From positions 186,001 through 250,000 of the forward strand of contig JAIWNF010000053.1 of the NCBI GenBank assembly GCA_025093555.1: a stretch of DNA of 64,000 bases, written 5' to 3'. The position numbers and the translations under genes are program-made. The first letter of the stretch is position 1. Each line of letters begins with the position of its first letter. Below, one piece after another: positions 1 through 12,035 of this stretch. Under the pieces are notes generated by a model. That model searched no databases and was not told the origin of the DNA. It was given only the letters and a program-made list of their open reading frames with translations. Source of the DNA: Circinella umbellata. Its lineage: Eukaryota; Mucoromycota; Mucoromycetes; Mucorales; Lichtheimiaceae.

Positions 1-165
1 AGAAAAATTAAATAGTGAATATATAATGTGTAAGGTAATTGTGAGAAGAGGGGGAAAGAAAAGCACAAAACAAGAAGACAAGATGAAAGAAGAAAGTTAA
101 AATAGAATTATTGACGGATTAAGAAAGACAAAAGAATATTGTTATTATTTTTGATTTTGATTTTT

Positions 166-1740
166 TTACTGAGCAGTTTCAGGCTTCTTGGCAACAAAGA
201 AGAACATGGGAGTGAACAAGTTCTTTTGAGCGCCTTCAACAAGAGCATCAGCAGCCATTTCCAAGAACTTTTGAGTTTCAACAGTACCCTTGGGAGCCAA
301 ACCAACCTTTTCCAAAACACGACAGAAGTTGGTGGTGGTGAATCGGCCAGCCTTGGTCATAGCAATGGTTGTCAAGTAATCACGGACAGTTTGACACTTG
401 CGGAGGTCACCTTCCAAAGGATAGTACCATTGAATTTGATCACCCATGTTAGCAAGATCTTCATGTAATTCAATTTCGAAACCAACGTTCTTAAGAGCTT
501 GAAGACATTCAGCAATAGGACGCATCTTAGGAATACCGTTACCACGCTAGTTAATTTACATTATAAGTTAGATTATATGATTCATTTATATAGTTGGTCC
601 CTTAAAGCCTCTCCTTTTTTTTTTTTCACTTTTCGTATTTATCTTATCCGCAATAAATTCAGGGCAAAAATATAAACACATACTTCAATACCATGTGCAA
701 TACGTCTATGTTCAGAATCTTCTTCGTTGTAGTCATCGGTCATACACCATTCATAACAGCCAAACTTAGCACCAGGCTTCAATACACGGAAGATTTCACC
801 ATAGACACTTTCAAAGGTAGGTGCATGAACGGTAGCTTCAATAGCATAGGCAGCGTCAAGAGTATTATCAGGGAAAGGGATTTCCAAAAAGTTACCCTAT
901 ATATAAAAGATTATGTTTTTTTTAGTGTTTGTACGACCACATTATATTTATGTATATTTTGGCATGTGAAATGTTACCTTGACAAATTCAGTTTGACCAG
1001 ACAAACCTTGCTTAGCAGCATAATACTTTGCACGTTGAACTTGATAAGCATTGTTGTTTACACCAGTGACATGAGCACCAGTAAATTCAGCAATTTCACG
1101 AGCAGGGCCACCTATTAATCGTTATTAGAAGTTGATAAGTTTAATCCGAGAAAAAATGTTCTCAAAGTAAAATCAAGACATTATTCCAGTTTTTTTAATA
1201 CATACCAACACCACAACCCAAATCCACAACCTTCATGCCACGCTTGATACCAATGTTTGCTGCGAGGTAATGCTCATGACGAGCAATAGCGCGGAAGAAT
1301 TCTTCACCAGGGTAGTAACGACAGAAATGGAAACTACCACCCCAACCTTTATTTTTAATTGTAGTATACCGTTAATAAAAGTCAATAGCTTGTTCTTTTG
1401 TTTCCCTTTATCTTCAAATAACCACTAATCCTTTCTTCATCACAGTTTGAAAAAAAAGTACAAAATTACCATATTCATAAAAATCGGTAGCCAAGTTATA
1501 GTAGGAATTGACGAGGTCGGTATAACTGTCTAAACGCTTGGTTTCGTCTTCTTTGGTTTCGTTTTCAGGCTTCTTCCACATGTTAAGATAAGTTTCGCTA
1601 GCAACATTGCTTACATCGCGGTTCTTGGATGACAAATTAGATAAAAGGCCACTCTTAACTTCTTTACCATGCATAGCACGGGCAAAAGCAATATCTTCGC
1701 CGTGTTGAGCAGAAATAGCTGTAGATTGGGCAGAGACCAT
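166..1740 (-). CDS. ERG6: Sterol 24-C-methyltransferase (ERG6)
   Basis: Transfers a methyl group from S-adenosylmethionine to C-24 of the sterol side chain in ergosterol synthesis, probably at the ER or lipid droplets. Five exons read on the minus strand: 1470-1740, 1206-1346, 978-1111, 684-896 and 166-546, giving 379 aa, the usual length for fungal ERG6. Seen in the sequence: the SAM-binding motif [15 protein letters not shown] (about residues 129-143, split by an intron), the sterol-methyltransferase segment [11 protein letters not shown], the IEATVHAP segment, and a C-terminal sterol-methyltransferase domain ending in VAKKPETAQ. The start at 1740 is the first ATG of the open frame. All introns are GT-AG. 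The identity rests on several family motifs and is secure. Confidence 0.96.
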
Positions 1741-1910
1741 GATGAAGTGAAGTAAGGTTTGATGAGAGGGGTTGAATCAAAGAAACAAAAAAAAAAATTA
1801 GAAAGCGGATTTCGTGGTTTATATATTCATTTTGTCTTACTGGTTTCTAACTGGAAGCGGAGGTCAATCATAAAAAAAAGGTTCCTTGTGTTACTATAAA
1901 ATACAGTGGC

Positions 1911-1920
1911 TGATTGGCGG
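1911..1920 (-). promoter_or_regulatory. CCAAT box upstream of ERG6
   Basis: On the minus strand this reads CCGCCAATCA, a CCAAT-box core about 170 bp upstream of the ERG6 start, inside a GC-richer patch (1905-1990) of an otherwise AT-rich promoter. CCAAT boxes bind the HAP/NF-Y complex in fungi. Function here is inferred from motif and position only. Confidence 0.35.
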
Positions 1921-3579
1921 GCTGCCCCCTTTGCCGTTTGCTGTCTTGTGGACCGAGTTGTATCTGCCTCATCTTCCGCTCTCAGAATAAACTTTCTTGT
2001 GTAACTTTATTCTACCGAATCTATCTCTTCTGTTTGATATTATGTAGTGTAATTAAGTAATTCATAGTATAGGTTGATCTGATATATATTCAATTTGTCC
2101 TTACGTGGGATGCTTCAAAACCATAGTGATATATGTAATTAATATCATTTTTACTATACAATTGTATTCTTTTGAACAAAGAACAGTAATTTAAGTTTAT
2201 TTATACTGTATATGTAATATACATTTGTGATAAAGTATGTATTAATCGTTTGAACATTAACTTGATGTTGATAGTGTGCAAAACGAAAAAAAAAGCTTTC
2301 TGTCACATATATTGTCTACATATGATATTAGATGAAATATTTGATATGGTCTTATACATGAGTGAAATGGGAAAAACTTTTTGGCCAAGGTACTGAGGAT
2401 ACTTAATGATATCAAATAAAAATATATTTGTTCCGAGAAAAAAAATGTTTGTCACTATACTGTAGAGTGTAGAATTGATATAGAAAGACGTTGGCTAGTA
2501 TGGTACCAAAGTGACCATGTTGAAATAAGTTTTTGTCTTCTTTTGATTGCTGTTCTGGATATCGAGAAGAGATTTTACGGCAAATATAGTCCCTATCTTT
2601 GTTACCTGGAAAAAATCACAAACTTTTTATGTGAATTGTTCAAGTGCGACGTCGTTAGTTACCATTCAAAGAATTGTTTTGATTGATTATTTATTGAGAA
2701 TTTTCACTTTTTGTCTCTTTTACTCTTCACATCCTTTATTATCGAGCTCTATTGTAATGAATTATTCTCTAATTCAAAATTGTTTGTTAGTGATCTATAT
2801 TTAGTTAACAGCAGATAAAAGACGATAATTGACAAAAAAACAATAGTTACTTGATAGTAATTATGCGAGTTATAACTGTTCGTCATAATCTCAAATTGTT
2901 GAGCATTATGCGGCATTTCAGGAAATGCAATATGGTTAGCACTGTATAATCCGCACCGTTGCATTTTAAGTGCATATCCATTCTATCCTACAAGCATCGC
3001 CAGGTTCCGTTGTCTTGTATTTGAGATGAAAATTAAGATATTTTATTGATACGTTGTGACCAATAACCTTTAATTACCTATTATGTGCATTTTCTTAAAC
3101 TTTTTTAATGTAGTGAATAATATATAATATTCAATAGAGTCGGTAATAAAACATTCACTTTAATTTTAGGGCGATCTTTCATCGAGTTAGGCTCGATGTT
3201 AAAAGCATTAATATTTCGCTGGTCCGCTTCTTCTATGAAAGTTTTATAGCTTACAATACCAGTATGGCAGGAACAGTTGATAATAGCTTTCTACGTAGTT
3301 CAATTTCCTATACTATATTTAAATAATATAGCGTTTGTTTGGTTGTAAATTAAAAGTGTTTTAGCTTCAGCTAATATAGTTTTCTAATATTCTTGACGTC
3401 AAAATCGTGGCTCGTCGAAGTAAGATTTATATATCTTCATTCCGCGAGGTACCGCTAATTGTAGCTAGTCATTGGTACATTCCAGACTGATTATATCTTC
3501 GGTCCATTCAGATATTATCCTCTCGTGTTCTTGATAAATCTACAATTCTTATCAATATGTGCATTAGTTCTTTTGACCC

Positions 3580-3605
3580 ATATATATATATATATATATA
3601 TATAT
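3580..3605. repeat. (TA)n microsatellite
   Basis: Uninterrupted alternating TA of about 26 bp in intergenic DNA. Confidence 0.9.
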
Positions 3606-3807
3606 GGATTAAAATGCTAACGAAACTTTTAATGAACTTATGTGACCATGATGTGTTCAAATAGAGCTAGTATGTTCATTTGTTAAAGACAATGAATATA
3701 TATACATTCTATACTCTGGATCTTTTACTTATTGCTAAAAAGAAGTTTCGACTATAATATATAAACAATAGTGGAAGAAAATGGGAGAAAGAAGAAAGTT
3801 CAACCTT

Positions 3808-3921
3808 TTACATAGCAGACAGTTTTTGTTCCATTTTCCGTGCACGACGGACGGAACTTTCATAGGCTTTTATAAACATACGTTGTTCACTAGATGTCAA
3901 GTATGAATAGGGTCGGTCTTT
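3808..3921 (-). pseudogene. Orphan terminal exon of an unrecognised gene
   Basis: A 38-codon minus-strand reading frame preceded by an acceptor (TATAG at the exon edge) and ending in TAA. It encodes a charged, helix-prone peptide that begins KDRPYSYLTSSEQRMF, continues with KAYESSVRRARK and ends in QKLSAM. Composition and codon use are those of real protein, unlike the surrounding DNA. No upstream exon in a compatible frame was found within about 1.2 kb; instead the upstream DNA holds what may be a decayed retroelement. It is therefore either the 3' remnant of a disrupted gene or the last exon of a gene whose other exons I failed to see. The family is not recognised. Confidence 0.35.
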
Positions 3922-4199
3922 CTATAGAATAGCTATTTATGAGATCACATGTGTCGCAGTAATTAAGATAGTTCAGAAATTTAGGGTATAAGTGATAACA
4001 AGAAATGTGTTTTTATCACTGTTTTACCATATCTATTCTAAAGCAGAAGTATATACGATAATAGGAAATGAGTTGTAGCAAAAACATATATATAAATCAA
4101 ACAAGTAAATGAAAAAGCTTTAGTATTGTGATGCGCGTTAAGAGTAATAGATATAATATTTAATATAGACTGGAGCTTTTTTAATAGCAGGATAATTTA

Positions 4200-4950
4200 C
4201 CTTACTGCCTCACAATAGGATCAACTTTATACCAACAAGATTCATGGATCTGTAGATTACTGTCCAGCTATAATCTGAATTGTAGAACAGCAGTTAAAAT
4301 TGCTCCGCTGATCGGAATCTGATCTGTTCCCTAGAAAATAGATCGGTGTGGACAACTTCAACTGCACTAAGAACCTTAGTGCAAAATACCTCTGCATTAT
4401 AAAGCTCAAAGTTGGGTAGAATCATTGGACAACTGTCAGAACATCGGTTACTCTCCAATGTTTAACAGTCCTTATATTTAATAAACTATTTTCACCGTAT
4501 CTTATTGTTCTTATAAACAATTGCAATGGTGACTTTAACACCTTTTGTAGCAACCAGCTGGCTCCTCTGTTTTTTTTGATCAAAATGTAGCCTTGATGAA
4601 GAAGTCGCGAAACTTTCAAACCATATAGTTCCCTCATAACTCATAGAGTTACTCCGTTTCCCCATTTCGTCAATACTTGAACATCCGTTGTAAAAGTTGC
4701 TTAATTTAGAATTTTTATGCAATTAACGGGGTATTGTACTGTACGTTCATATCATCGAGCCGTCACCATATAAGCTTGAAAGAAGAGCACATTTTTTCGT
4801 AAACTCAAGCTCAACTTATTCAAGAATATAATTTTTGTTCCAACCCTTGAGAACCACTTTCTCTCCAGTATCAGATATAATACATCTTTCGGCACCACAA
4901 CATAATATCGACTGTAAACTACTTACTGAACCCGAGAGTCAAGAAGCGGT
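4200..4950 (-). mobile_element. Possible decayed Ty1/copia-type integrase fragment
   Basis: Minus-strand frames, broken by shifts and stops, give a peptide containing VEVVHTDLF (about 4330-4361). After one frameshift they give FYNSDYSWTVIY (about 4250-4285). In Ty1/copia integrases a conserved LELVHTDL, carrying the first catalytic Asp, is followed about 23 residues later by a FIDDYSR-W-Y segment, and the spacing here is similar. Further upstream on the same strand, 4440-4950, are several more open but shifted frames. No LTRs or reverse transcriptase were recognised. The resemblance is short and judged by eye. Confidence 0.22.
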
Positions 4951-5789
4951 CTGTACGACCTTGAACGTCTCGAATACTTTTGACGCGATCGGATTGCTTT
5001 ATATTACATTAATGGAATCATATGAATCGAATGCCAGATATGTGTGATGTGTTGATCTCTTCAGGTTTTGGCTACTTCAATCATTAATCATTAGTCATTT
5101 TGCTGTCGTTATGTTACTACATATTTTAGGAAAACCATATACTTCCTAATAATAGTATTTTTCAAGATAAAGTAGATTACAAGTAGATTTCTGGTCATTC
5201 TTATAAATAGTACTTCGTTTCGTTTTTTGTTGTCGTTGCCATATCGTTTACCTTAATCTTGAATATTACTAGTAGAATTAGTAAGATGTCGTTAATTAGA
5301 AGAAATACCAGTAGTAAGAACAGATGTTATCTAAACGACTCCATTCAAGGCAAGGAAAAAACATCATAAAATTAAAAAGAATGAGAAGCAGAGTGAAGTT
5401 CAAAAGATGCTCCTCATTGTTTGAATAACTCATAGACCCAATTGCTTATATTGTTTTGTGAGAATGGTGTGTGAGTAATAGCCGCTAGAAAGAACACAAG
5501 GGAAAGAGAAGAAAAAGTAACAGGAGTCCATCAACGGAGCATAAAAACTAAATTTGCGCTTTTGTCCTGGCACATTTATAGTAATTAGCATTCAGAATAT
5601 CGAATTTGGTTTAGCATATATACGCAGCTTACAAAGAGACACACGCCAACGGATCCTGTGTTCTCTTTTTTTTTTAACTCTAACTTCTCACCTCCGTTCT
5701 CTCTTTTTTTTACTACTCTTTCACTCTTTCAAACTTTACCTTTTTTTCTCCGGTCAATTGCTTTATTTATTAATTCTATTTATTCTTTT
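4951..5789. other. Intergenic region and DENN-gene promoter
   Basis: No gene seen. The last 150 bp before the DENN-protein start is strongly pyrimidine-rich on the coding strand (runs of T and CT), as is common for leaders in this window. Confidence 0.5.
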
Positions 5790-8700
5790 ATGGATTGTGA
5801 TCTTTCCAACCTGCAAATTTCTTCGCCAATGCAGTCAATCTTGAGCGATGACGATGAAGACGATCTAACAATGGGATCAGGTAAACCAGCAGCGCGTCCG
5901 CTGTCCTATGCATCAACTAATTTGCGGAGCTCATTGACCCCACCTTCAACATCTCCAGCACTAGCACGACGAGCCATGGCACGATACCAAGAAGCTGACA
6001 TTGGTGATACACCTCGACTTTATTCTATTCGTAAACAACCTTCGTCACAGTCTTTCTTGAATACTTCTATGTTAGAAAAGTCAAGCTCGGAACCAAACCT
6101 TTTGGATGAACTAGCAGCTCCACCGCATCGATTTTCCTCACCTGCTCCACCACCATCACAACAATTAACAGTAAATAACAAAGCATCGTCGATACGCATT
6201 AATAACAATAACAGTAGTAGCGAGAGTATTAATAGTGATGCAGTGGACGTGGATATTACTGAAAATGGTGCGAAAGATGCAATGCTTAAAATGGAACCCG
6301 AAGAACTACACTTGTTTCGAAGATGGGTTATTGGGTTTTGTGTTGTTAATTTTGATCTGGAGATTGGGCAAGGTAAAAAAAAAATTAGAGATTTTTTTTT
6401 CTCGAGTCTCTTTCTCGATCTGTGTATGATTCAAGTTACCCAATGTCCTTTTGTGCGAAGGGTGTTACCTACATATATGGTTCATGTTGTTGATATTACT
6501 TAATCTGTTATTCACCTGAATAAATAATTGTATAGCATTGGATTATGTTTATCCACCTATGGAACTTACGGTTGACGAAAAAAAAAATATGTAAGTTTTC
6601 TTTCCAGCGAATTAAAAAAGACCCGACTTGGGATGGATGCTTATATGTTCTATTTCACATGCTTTATAGTTGTTTTTCAGCATTTCCTGATTCGAACGTA
6701 TTTGAAGTTGGAGACCAAGTATATAATATCCGAGTACGTGCTAGTACTGCTGGATTGGCTGTGTCTGGTAAGTTTCTATAATAACACGCGTTGGTTTTGT
6801 TAAAAGAGAGATGTTGGGAAAGATATACCTAAAAAACAGGGTGATTTCGAAAAGTCGATTGATCTCTCTTTTATTTTACTTCTCCTATTTTTATCACAGG
6901 ACCAACAACTAGCGCGGGATTTCTATATGGTTATGTTTTCTTTAGACAAAAAAAGGATCCAAGAATTCGTCGGGGTTATTTTCAGGTATTCTTTAGAGCG
7001 TGTGTAACTAAAGCATTATTTTCATGCTTTCCATTGGATCACAAAAGTGAAAAAAAACTTATTGAAACATGAATATATTTATAGAAATCGTTGGTCCTAT
7101 TATCACAGCATCCTTATGTCGGATTGTTTTCTCGAATGGTAGCAATATTAGGTCCTTCCTTTTTTGATACAGGTCAACCTATGTTGGAAGCAGCATGTAT
7201 GAATATTGCTCATTGGTATGTCTGATTTGATTCTATCTTATTTTGCTTGCTCTATATAACTTTGTAATATATAATACAAATATATTGGATCATCATAGAA
7301 AAAACAGATTCTAAATGTAAGATTAGGGGCCCAGTAATAGAAGGGAAAGTTCTTGATCTACCTTTTTTGGGTCAATTACTTGAAGTAGAAATATCTCGGC
7401 CATACGAGCCACAATTATTAGAAACGACGTCTTTTGATATGGGCAAATTACAACCAGAGATGCAGGTAATGATTATATGATTGACAGATACGTACTGTTT
7501 TTTTCTTTGGTTTATCATCAACTAATGTTTGAATGAATTAAAGATCATGGCATCCTTACCAGTAGGAGGATTATACCATCATTTTAAAGATATCCTTCAA
7601 GATCTATGGTTATTATGGGAGTTGATGCTACTTGCAGAACCATTGGTTGTCATAGCGCCAGATCCAGGTGTATGTAGTGAAGCAGTCGTCTCATTGGTAG
7701 ATCTCATCAATCCTGTATGTTTTTTTCATTATTTTATATATCCATATATATCATATTCTTGGCCATATATGTACATAAATTAGACTAAGCTTATATTTGT
7801 ATATATATATTATGCATCTATAGATTCCTTATTGCGGAGACTACCGTCCATACTTTACAATTCAGGATACAGATTTTAAATCCTTTGTTACGAAAAGCAA
7901 AGTAAGGGACAATTTTTTTTTAATTTAAATTTTTCATTCACTGACATAGACAAATACGTATCATTTATATAATTTTATATTATTTATTAGCCACCCACAA
8001 ATCTTATTCTTGGTGTTACCAATCCTTTTTTCAATACAGCTATTGAACATTGGCCACATGTTGTAAGAGTCGGAAGGCAACAATTAAGGTGTGTATAATA
8101 ACCTACTATCTTTTTTTTATAAAAAAAGAAACCGCGCGGGAATTAGATGAAAAAAAGGAGAAAACAGGAGAGGGAAGGGAGAGGGAGGGAGGGAATGTCA
8201 AGTATTTTATAAAATGAAGGGAAATCTAAAATCAAAGATATAAGTGGCATCAGTATAGTAAAAGGTGTTATGTATAAAAAAGACCTAAATGATTATTGTT
8301 GTCCATAGAAAACCGGATGGAACGCTGATTTCCGCACATGGTAACCATGTACGCGCGCATAAACCAAAGACAGGTTTAGGTGCGAAATCCAATATCTTGT
8401 TTGAGTTTGTTCAGGTATTGTATCAAAGAATAAATCAATCGGACGAATGAGTACATATAAGCTAAATATTGTTTTGAAAAACAAAATGCAGGGGGTAACT
8501 TCGAAGCGTAAAGCAATTATTGCCAAAGATCGACAATTACTAAAGATGCTGACCGAAGCAAGTATGCGGGGACATCCACCTGGTAAAAAGCATAATAAAA
8601 ATAAAAAAAGTCTTGTGGAAATTAATTTTAATACTGGGTTTTAAAAACTATTTTGATAGATTGGGTGCTTAATAATATGTTAAGACGACACTTTGTGGAT

Positions 8701-9355
8701 TTAACAGGGAAATTCCTCGTACCACTGGATCGCTATTTTAGCACACTTATTCCTGCACCAGTGTAAGTATATATCTTAGTGAAAAAAAATCAGATTTACA
8801 AACATATGCACGTCAACGACATCAACAAAACTTTGAGTTAAATACATTGCTGTATTTGGTAGACAATTCCAAACGGACAGTGGACCACCTCAATTGAGAC
8901 CGTTCCAGACCGAACAGTTCATGAAGTCCTTGAAAGACCATCAACGACAGCTGCCATTTAAATCAACGTTTAAAACCCGCACCACAAGTGCTGATCCTAT
9001 GAGAGATTTATATGCGCAATTCTTAAAATGTGGTAACTTTGCAACATGGTTACAACATCGAACAACCGAAGCACAAAGTGAAATAATGAATTATTACATT
9101 CAAAAACTATGTGAAGAAGCAGATTCGCGGAGTTCAGCCGACTTGAAATCCCGTATTCGGGATGTATTGGTAAGAAACAAAAAAAATGTTAAAAAACAAA
9201 ATTATAAGCAAAGTTATACTTACTCTTTCTCACACTCACATTTTAAAATAATTTCAAATTTCTAGTATCCACCTTCATCATCTACTTATTCCAATTTCTC
9301 AGTGAACGATGGACAGCGAGAACAGCTGATGTATGCATTGGGGGAACGGAATTAA
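5790..9355 (+). CDS. DENN-domain Rab-GEF-like protein, DENND6 (FAM116) type
   Basis: Probable guanine-nucleotide exchange factor for a Rab GTPase in membrane traffic. Fourteen exons: 5790-6372, 6536-6590, 6670-6767, 6900-6985, 7085-7215, 7327-7465, 7544-7714, 7824-7901, 7991-8088, 8309-8414, 8492-8582, 8660-8762, 8863-9169, 9266-9355; 711 aa. Residues 1-170 are Ser/Pro/Asn-rich and low in complexity. A DENND6-like core starts at FRRWVIGFCVVNFDLEIGQ, followed after splicing by ALDYVYPPMELT and NICFSAFPDSN. Later segments include GPTTSAGFLYGYVFF, LGVTNPFF and a C-terminal WVLNNMLRRHFVDLTG. All joins keep the frame. An in-frame ATG at 5658 lies in the T-rich leader and would add a hydrophobic extension, so 5790 was chosen. 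The Rab partner cannot be told from sequence. Confidence 0.88.
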
Positions 9356-9856
9356 ATTATCTATTTTACGACCTATTACAATAACCTGCAAGTTACTGCA
9401 CAAAGATTTACCATTTTAGGACAACTTGAACACACAGCAACGTGCCCAAGCTGGCTTTTTTTAACTTTTTTTGGCAGGGTGCCAGCAGCTTTTTTGTTCT
9501 TTTTATTTTTGTTTCTATTTTTTAACACAACTCTTTTTTCCTTCTTCTCCCGCTTTCTTTTTTTCTTAACCCCCCTCACTATCATACCAAGCTAATTCTT
9601 CTCTCTTTTCGTTATTTCTTTTTTCTCTACAACGCCCGCCCCTTTCTTTTCTTCTTCCATTACTTCTCTTATACTTTTTATTAATCCTTTATAGTTTTAA
9701 TTTCTGTTTTCTTTTACTATTATCAACACTATATATATATATTGACACATACACATTCACATTTTAACATTCATATCAACATATACCGCACAATAACTTA
9801 CTACTATAATATACATATATACTCTTTTTTTGCATTAAACAACATTATATTTTTTC
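9356..9856. other. Intergenic: DENN-gene 3' end and next promoter
   Basis: About 500 bp between same-strand genes. T- and CT-rich stretches (9440-9720) lead to the start at 9857. No gene or RNA was seen. Confidence 0.5.
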
Positions 9857-10924
9857 ATGTCCAGCTTTTCATCTAAACTTTCAAGGGTCCGCTCTGTTAA
9901 ACTATCTGCCTTTGCTTCTCATCGACAACAGCATCAACAACGCTCACCGTCACCCAACCCACCATCATCGTCATCGACACCATCACAGCAACCTACTATA
10001 TCTACTTGTTCAACGACGCCAACACCATCATACAATGAACGTCGTACAATGCCTCGTAGTCGTACCATCAGTGGTCGTGGTTTAACTTCTCATAGTTTTG
10101 GTGAAACTCTACGAGCCATGTCGAAAGAAGCACAGAGTGGAGAGTTTGCCGACGTGTTCGGTTCATTTTTCTTTAGTGATAAGCGGTGTCAGAACCGGGC
10201 ATTTTTTATGGCGGCTCGGTTAAAACAAACTTTACAACCTATACTTACATCATTATCATTACAACCACGAGGAGAAGATGACCATCACATCTGGGAACTC
10301 ATGACCCATCGACTATATACACTCAATTATATCTTATTCGTGTTGCCTAATACGTGCGACATTCGAAACCGATTCTTGGCTTTATTGGAACATCAGCTTG
10401 CTCAAATTGGTGATGGTAAACATGTATTACGACGTGGTGGCATGGAGGTTCATTTCAGTGTTCGATATATCTTGTCTAAGTTGAAAAAGAAGACGGTGAA
10501 TAATTATCGAATAGACATTGCCGTTGTCGACGACGTCGATGATGAAATCGAAGAAATTGTAGAAAGAGCACGTGAGGTGGTTGAGCATTGCTTAGAAAGT
10601 GAGTCAAAACTTGGTCACGCTGAACGAGATGCGATGTATGTCTTCCATGGATTACGAATGGGCTTACATGGTTCTTTTGAACCCCACGTTGAATTGGATG
10701 ACGAATATTGGGAATTGTCACAGCGATTAGCTACTGCTGTTCAGCAAAATAAGGAATCAACACAACCACCTTATATAAATCCATTTGAAGATGATGATGC
10801 CATTGTTACAGACGATAATGATATTCCACAATCACCTGTAAATACTTCACGAGGGGAAGTGGACAGTGGATTTTACGATCATTATGCGACGCCAGCACGA
10901 TCGGGAGCAACAGCATTGTCATAG
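9857..10924 (+). CDS. Unrecognised 355-aa protein
   Basis: Single-exon gene of 355 codons plus TAG. Residues 1-70 are basic and rich in Ser, Pro and Gln, starting MSSFSSKLSRVRS, and look disordered. Residues about 80-300 form a predicted globular, helix-rich part: FGETLRAMSKEAQSGEFADV, then FFSDKRCQNRAFFMAARLK, a hydrophobic TLNYILFVLPN, and charged helices near 225-250. The tail contains an NPF tripeptide (YINPFEDDD), a ligand type for EH domains, within an acidic disordered end. No membrane segment or catalytic motif is visible. I do not recognise the family. The length, codon use and promoter-like CT-rich leader support a real gene; a lineage-restricted fungal protein is likely. Confidence 0.8.
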   Translation: MSSFSSKLSRVRSVKLSAFASHRQQHQQRSPSPNPPSSSSTPSQQPTISTCSTTPTPSYNERRTMPRSRTISGRGLTSHSFGETLRAMSKEAQSGEFADVFGSFFFSDKRCQNRAFFMAARLKQTLQPILTSLSLQPRGEDDHHIWELMTHRLYTLNYILFVLPNTCDIRNRFLALLEHQLAQIGDGKHVLRRGGMEVHFSVRYILSKLKKKTVNNYRIDIAVVDDVDDEIEEIVERAREVVEHCLESESKLGHAERDAMYVFHGLRMGLHGSFEPHVELDDEYWELSQRLATAVQQNKESTQPPYINPFEDDDAIVTDDNDIPQSPVNTSRGEVDSGFYDHYATPARSGATALS

Positions 10925-12035
10925 GAACTGGAAAAATAAGTCAAAGAAAATAAATCTTTCTTATGCATATATATATATATATATACTATTTAACAACATA
11001 TTTGTTTTTTTATTTCTTTCACCTTACACGTATTACATAAACAATCATTCTGTCCACTCATACAACAACACACTACATCCGCTATCTTTTCGGTCTTGTT
11101 TTATTTCAAAAATTAAAAGAAACTATAGATTTTATAATAATTAATTCATCGTCATGGTGATCGCTGTATAAAATATATTGATAACCACGAAATTGAGAAA
11201 ATTGGGTTTTATTATGTAGCTAATTGTTATCGGGATGCAACGAGCAAGGGGGGATACAGGAAGTAATAATGGTTGGATGGTGAAACACATGACTTGCTAT
11301 CATATCCAAATATTAGGAAACACATTTTGTTTTGATTTTCTCTTTTGTTTTGATAACATAAAATGATGAGGATACCATAACTGAGATGTGTCAGAACGAA
11401 AAAAGAAAAAGAGGAAAGGGGTATGCAATTATAGACAATGTATGAATATACTAGTGATTGTGAAATTACTTATTCTTGATAATGCAAACTCTGTATTTTA
11501 TAATATATTATTAACATTTCGTTGTGGTCTTATAACTATTTTGATTTGTTACCATGGTAAAAAAAAGGAGGGGTCGAAACACAGGATAGTTCGAACTTTG
11601 TTCTTTATGTTTACCAACAAAAAAAGCATAGCCTATGATTTGTTTTATATATAAAAAACAGATCATAACAATGCTTTACATGCGTTTATTAATAATTTTT
11701 TAATATAATGATTTTTAAGAACTAAGACAAAGAAAGATAAAATATATTTGGTGGAAACGAAGCAATAAAGAATATGTTGTATTACACGCGTTTAACCCAA
11801 AAGCAGCTACATTCAGCTGACCCAAAAAAAAGAGCATAAAATTCAAAGAAACGGAGTTGAAGACCGGGTTGCGCGACATATTTTCACAGCCTCTCGTCTT
11901 TTTTTTTCTTTTATAACATCTTTTTTGGTCACGTACCAGCTTTCTCTTCTTTTCCCTCTTCTTTTTTTTCCCCTTATTTCTCCTTTCCTTTATTTAAAAC
12001 CACAACTACATACTTCTCACCCCGCTTATTAGAAA
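10925..12035. other. Intergenic region
   Basis: About 1.1 kb of AT-rich sequence with a (TA)n run at about 10967-10985. It ends in a CT-rich promoter tract (11880-12000) for the gene at 12036. Nothing else was seen. Confidence 0.5.

Larger units (their letters stand above)
1741..3807. other. Intergenic region upstream of ERG6
   Basis: About 2 kb of AT-rich sequence. It holds the ERG6 promoter (to about 2000), a short hairpin at 3180-3197 (CATCGAG/CTCGATG arms) and the TA repeat at 3580-3605. Short stop-free stretches occur (for example 2547-2804 on the plus strand) but none has splice signals, a recognisable domain or convincing codon use. Confidence 0.5.

Noticed and set aside
4835..5047. 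Plus-strand 70-codon frame containing TEPESQEAV, similar to a copia Pol phrase
   Set aside because: It lies on the opposite strand to the other integrase-like pieces; the match is too short and its orientation is inconsistent.
5658..5789. Upstream in-frame ATG that would extend the DENN protein by 44 residues
   Set aside because: The extension is encoded by the T/CT-rich leader and is a run of Phe, Leu and Ser with no family resemblance; the ATG at 5790 fits better.
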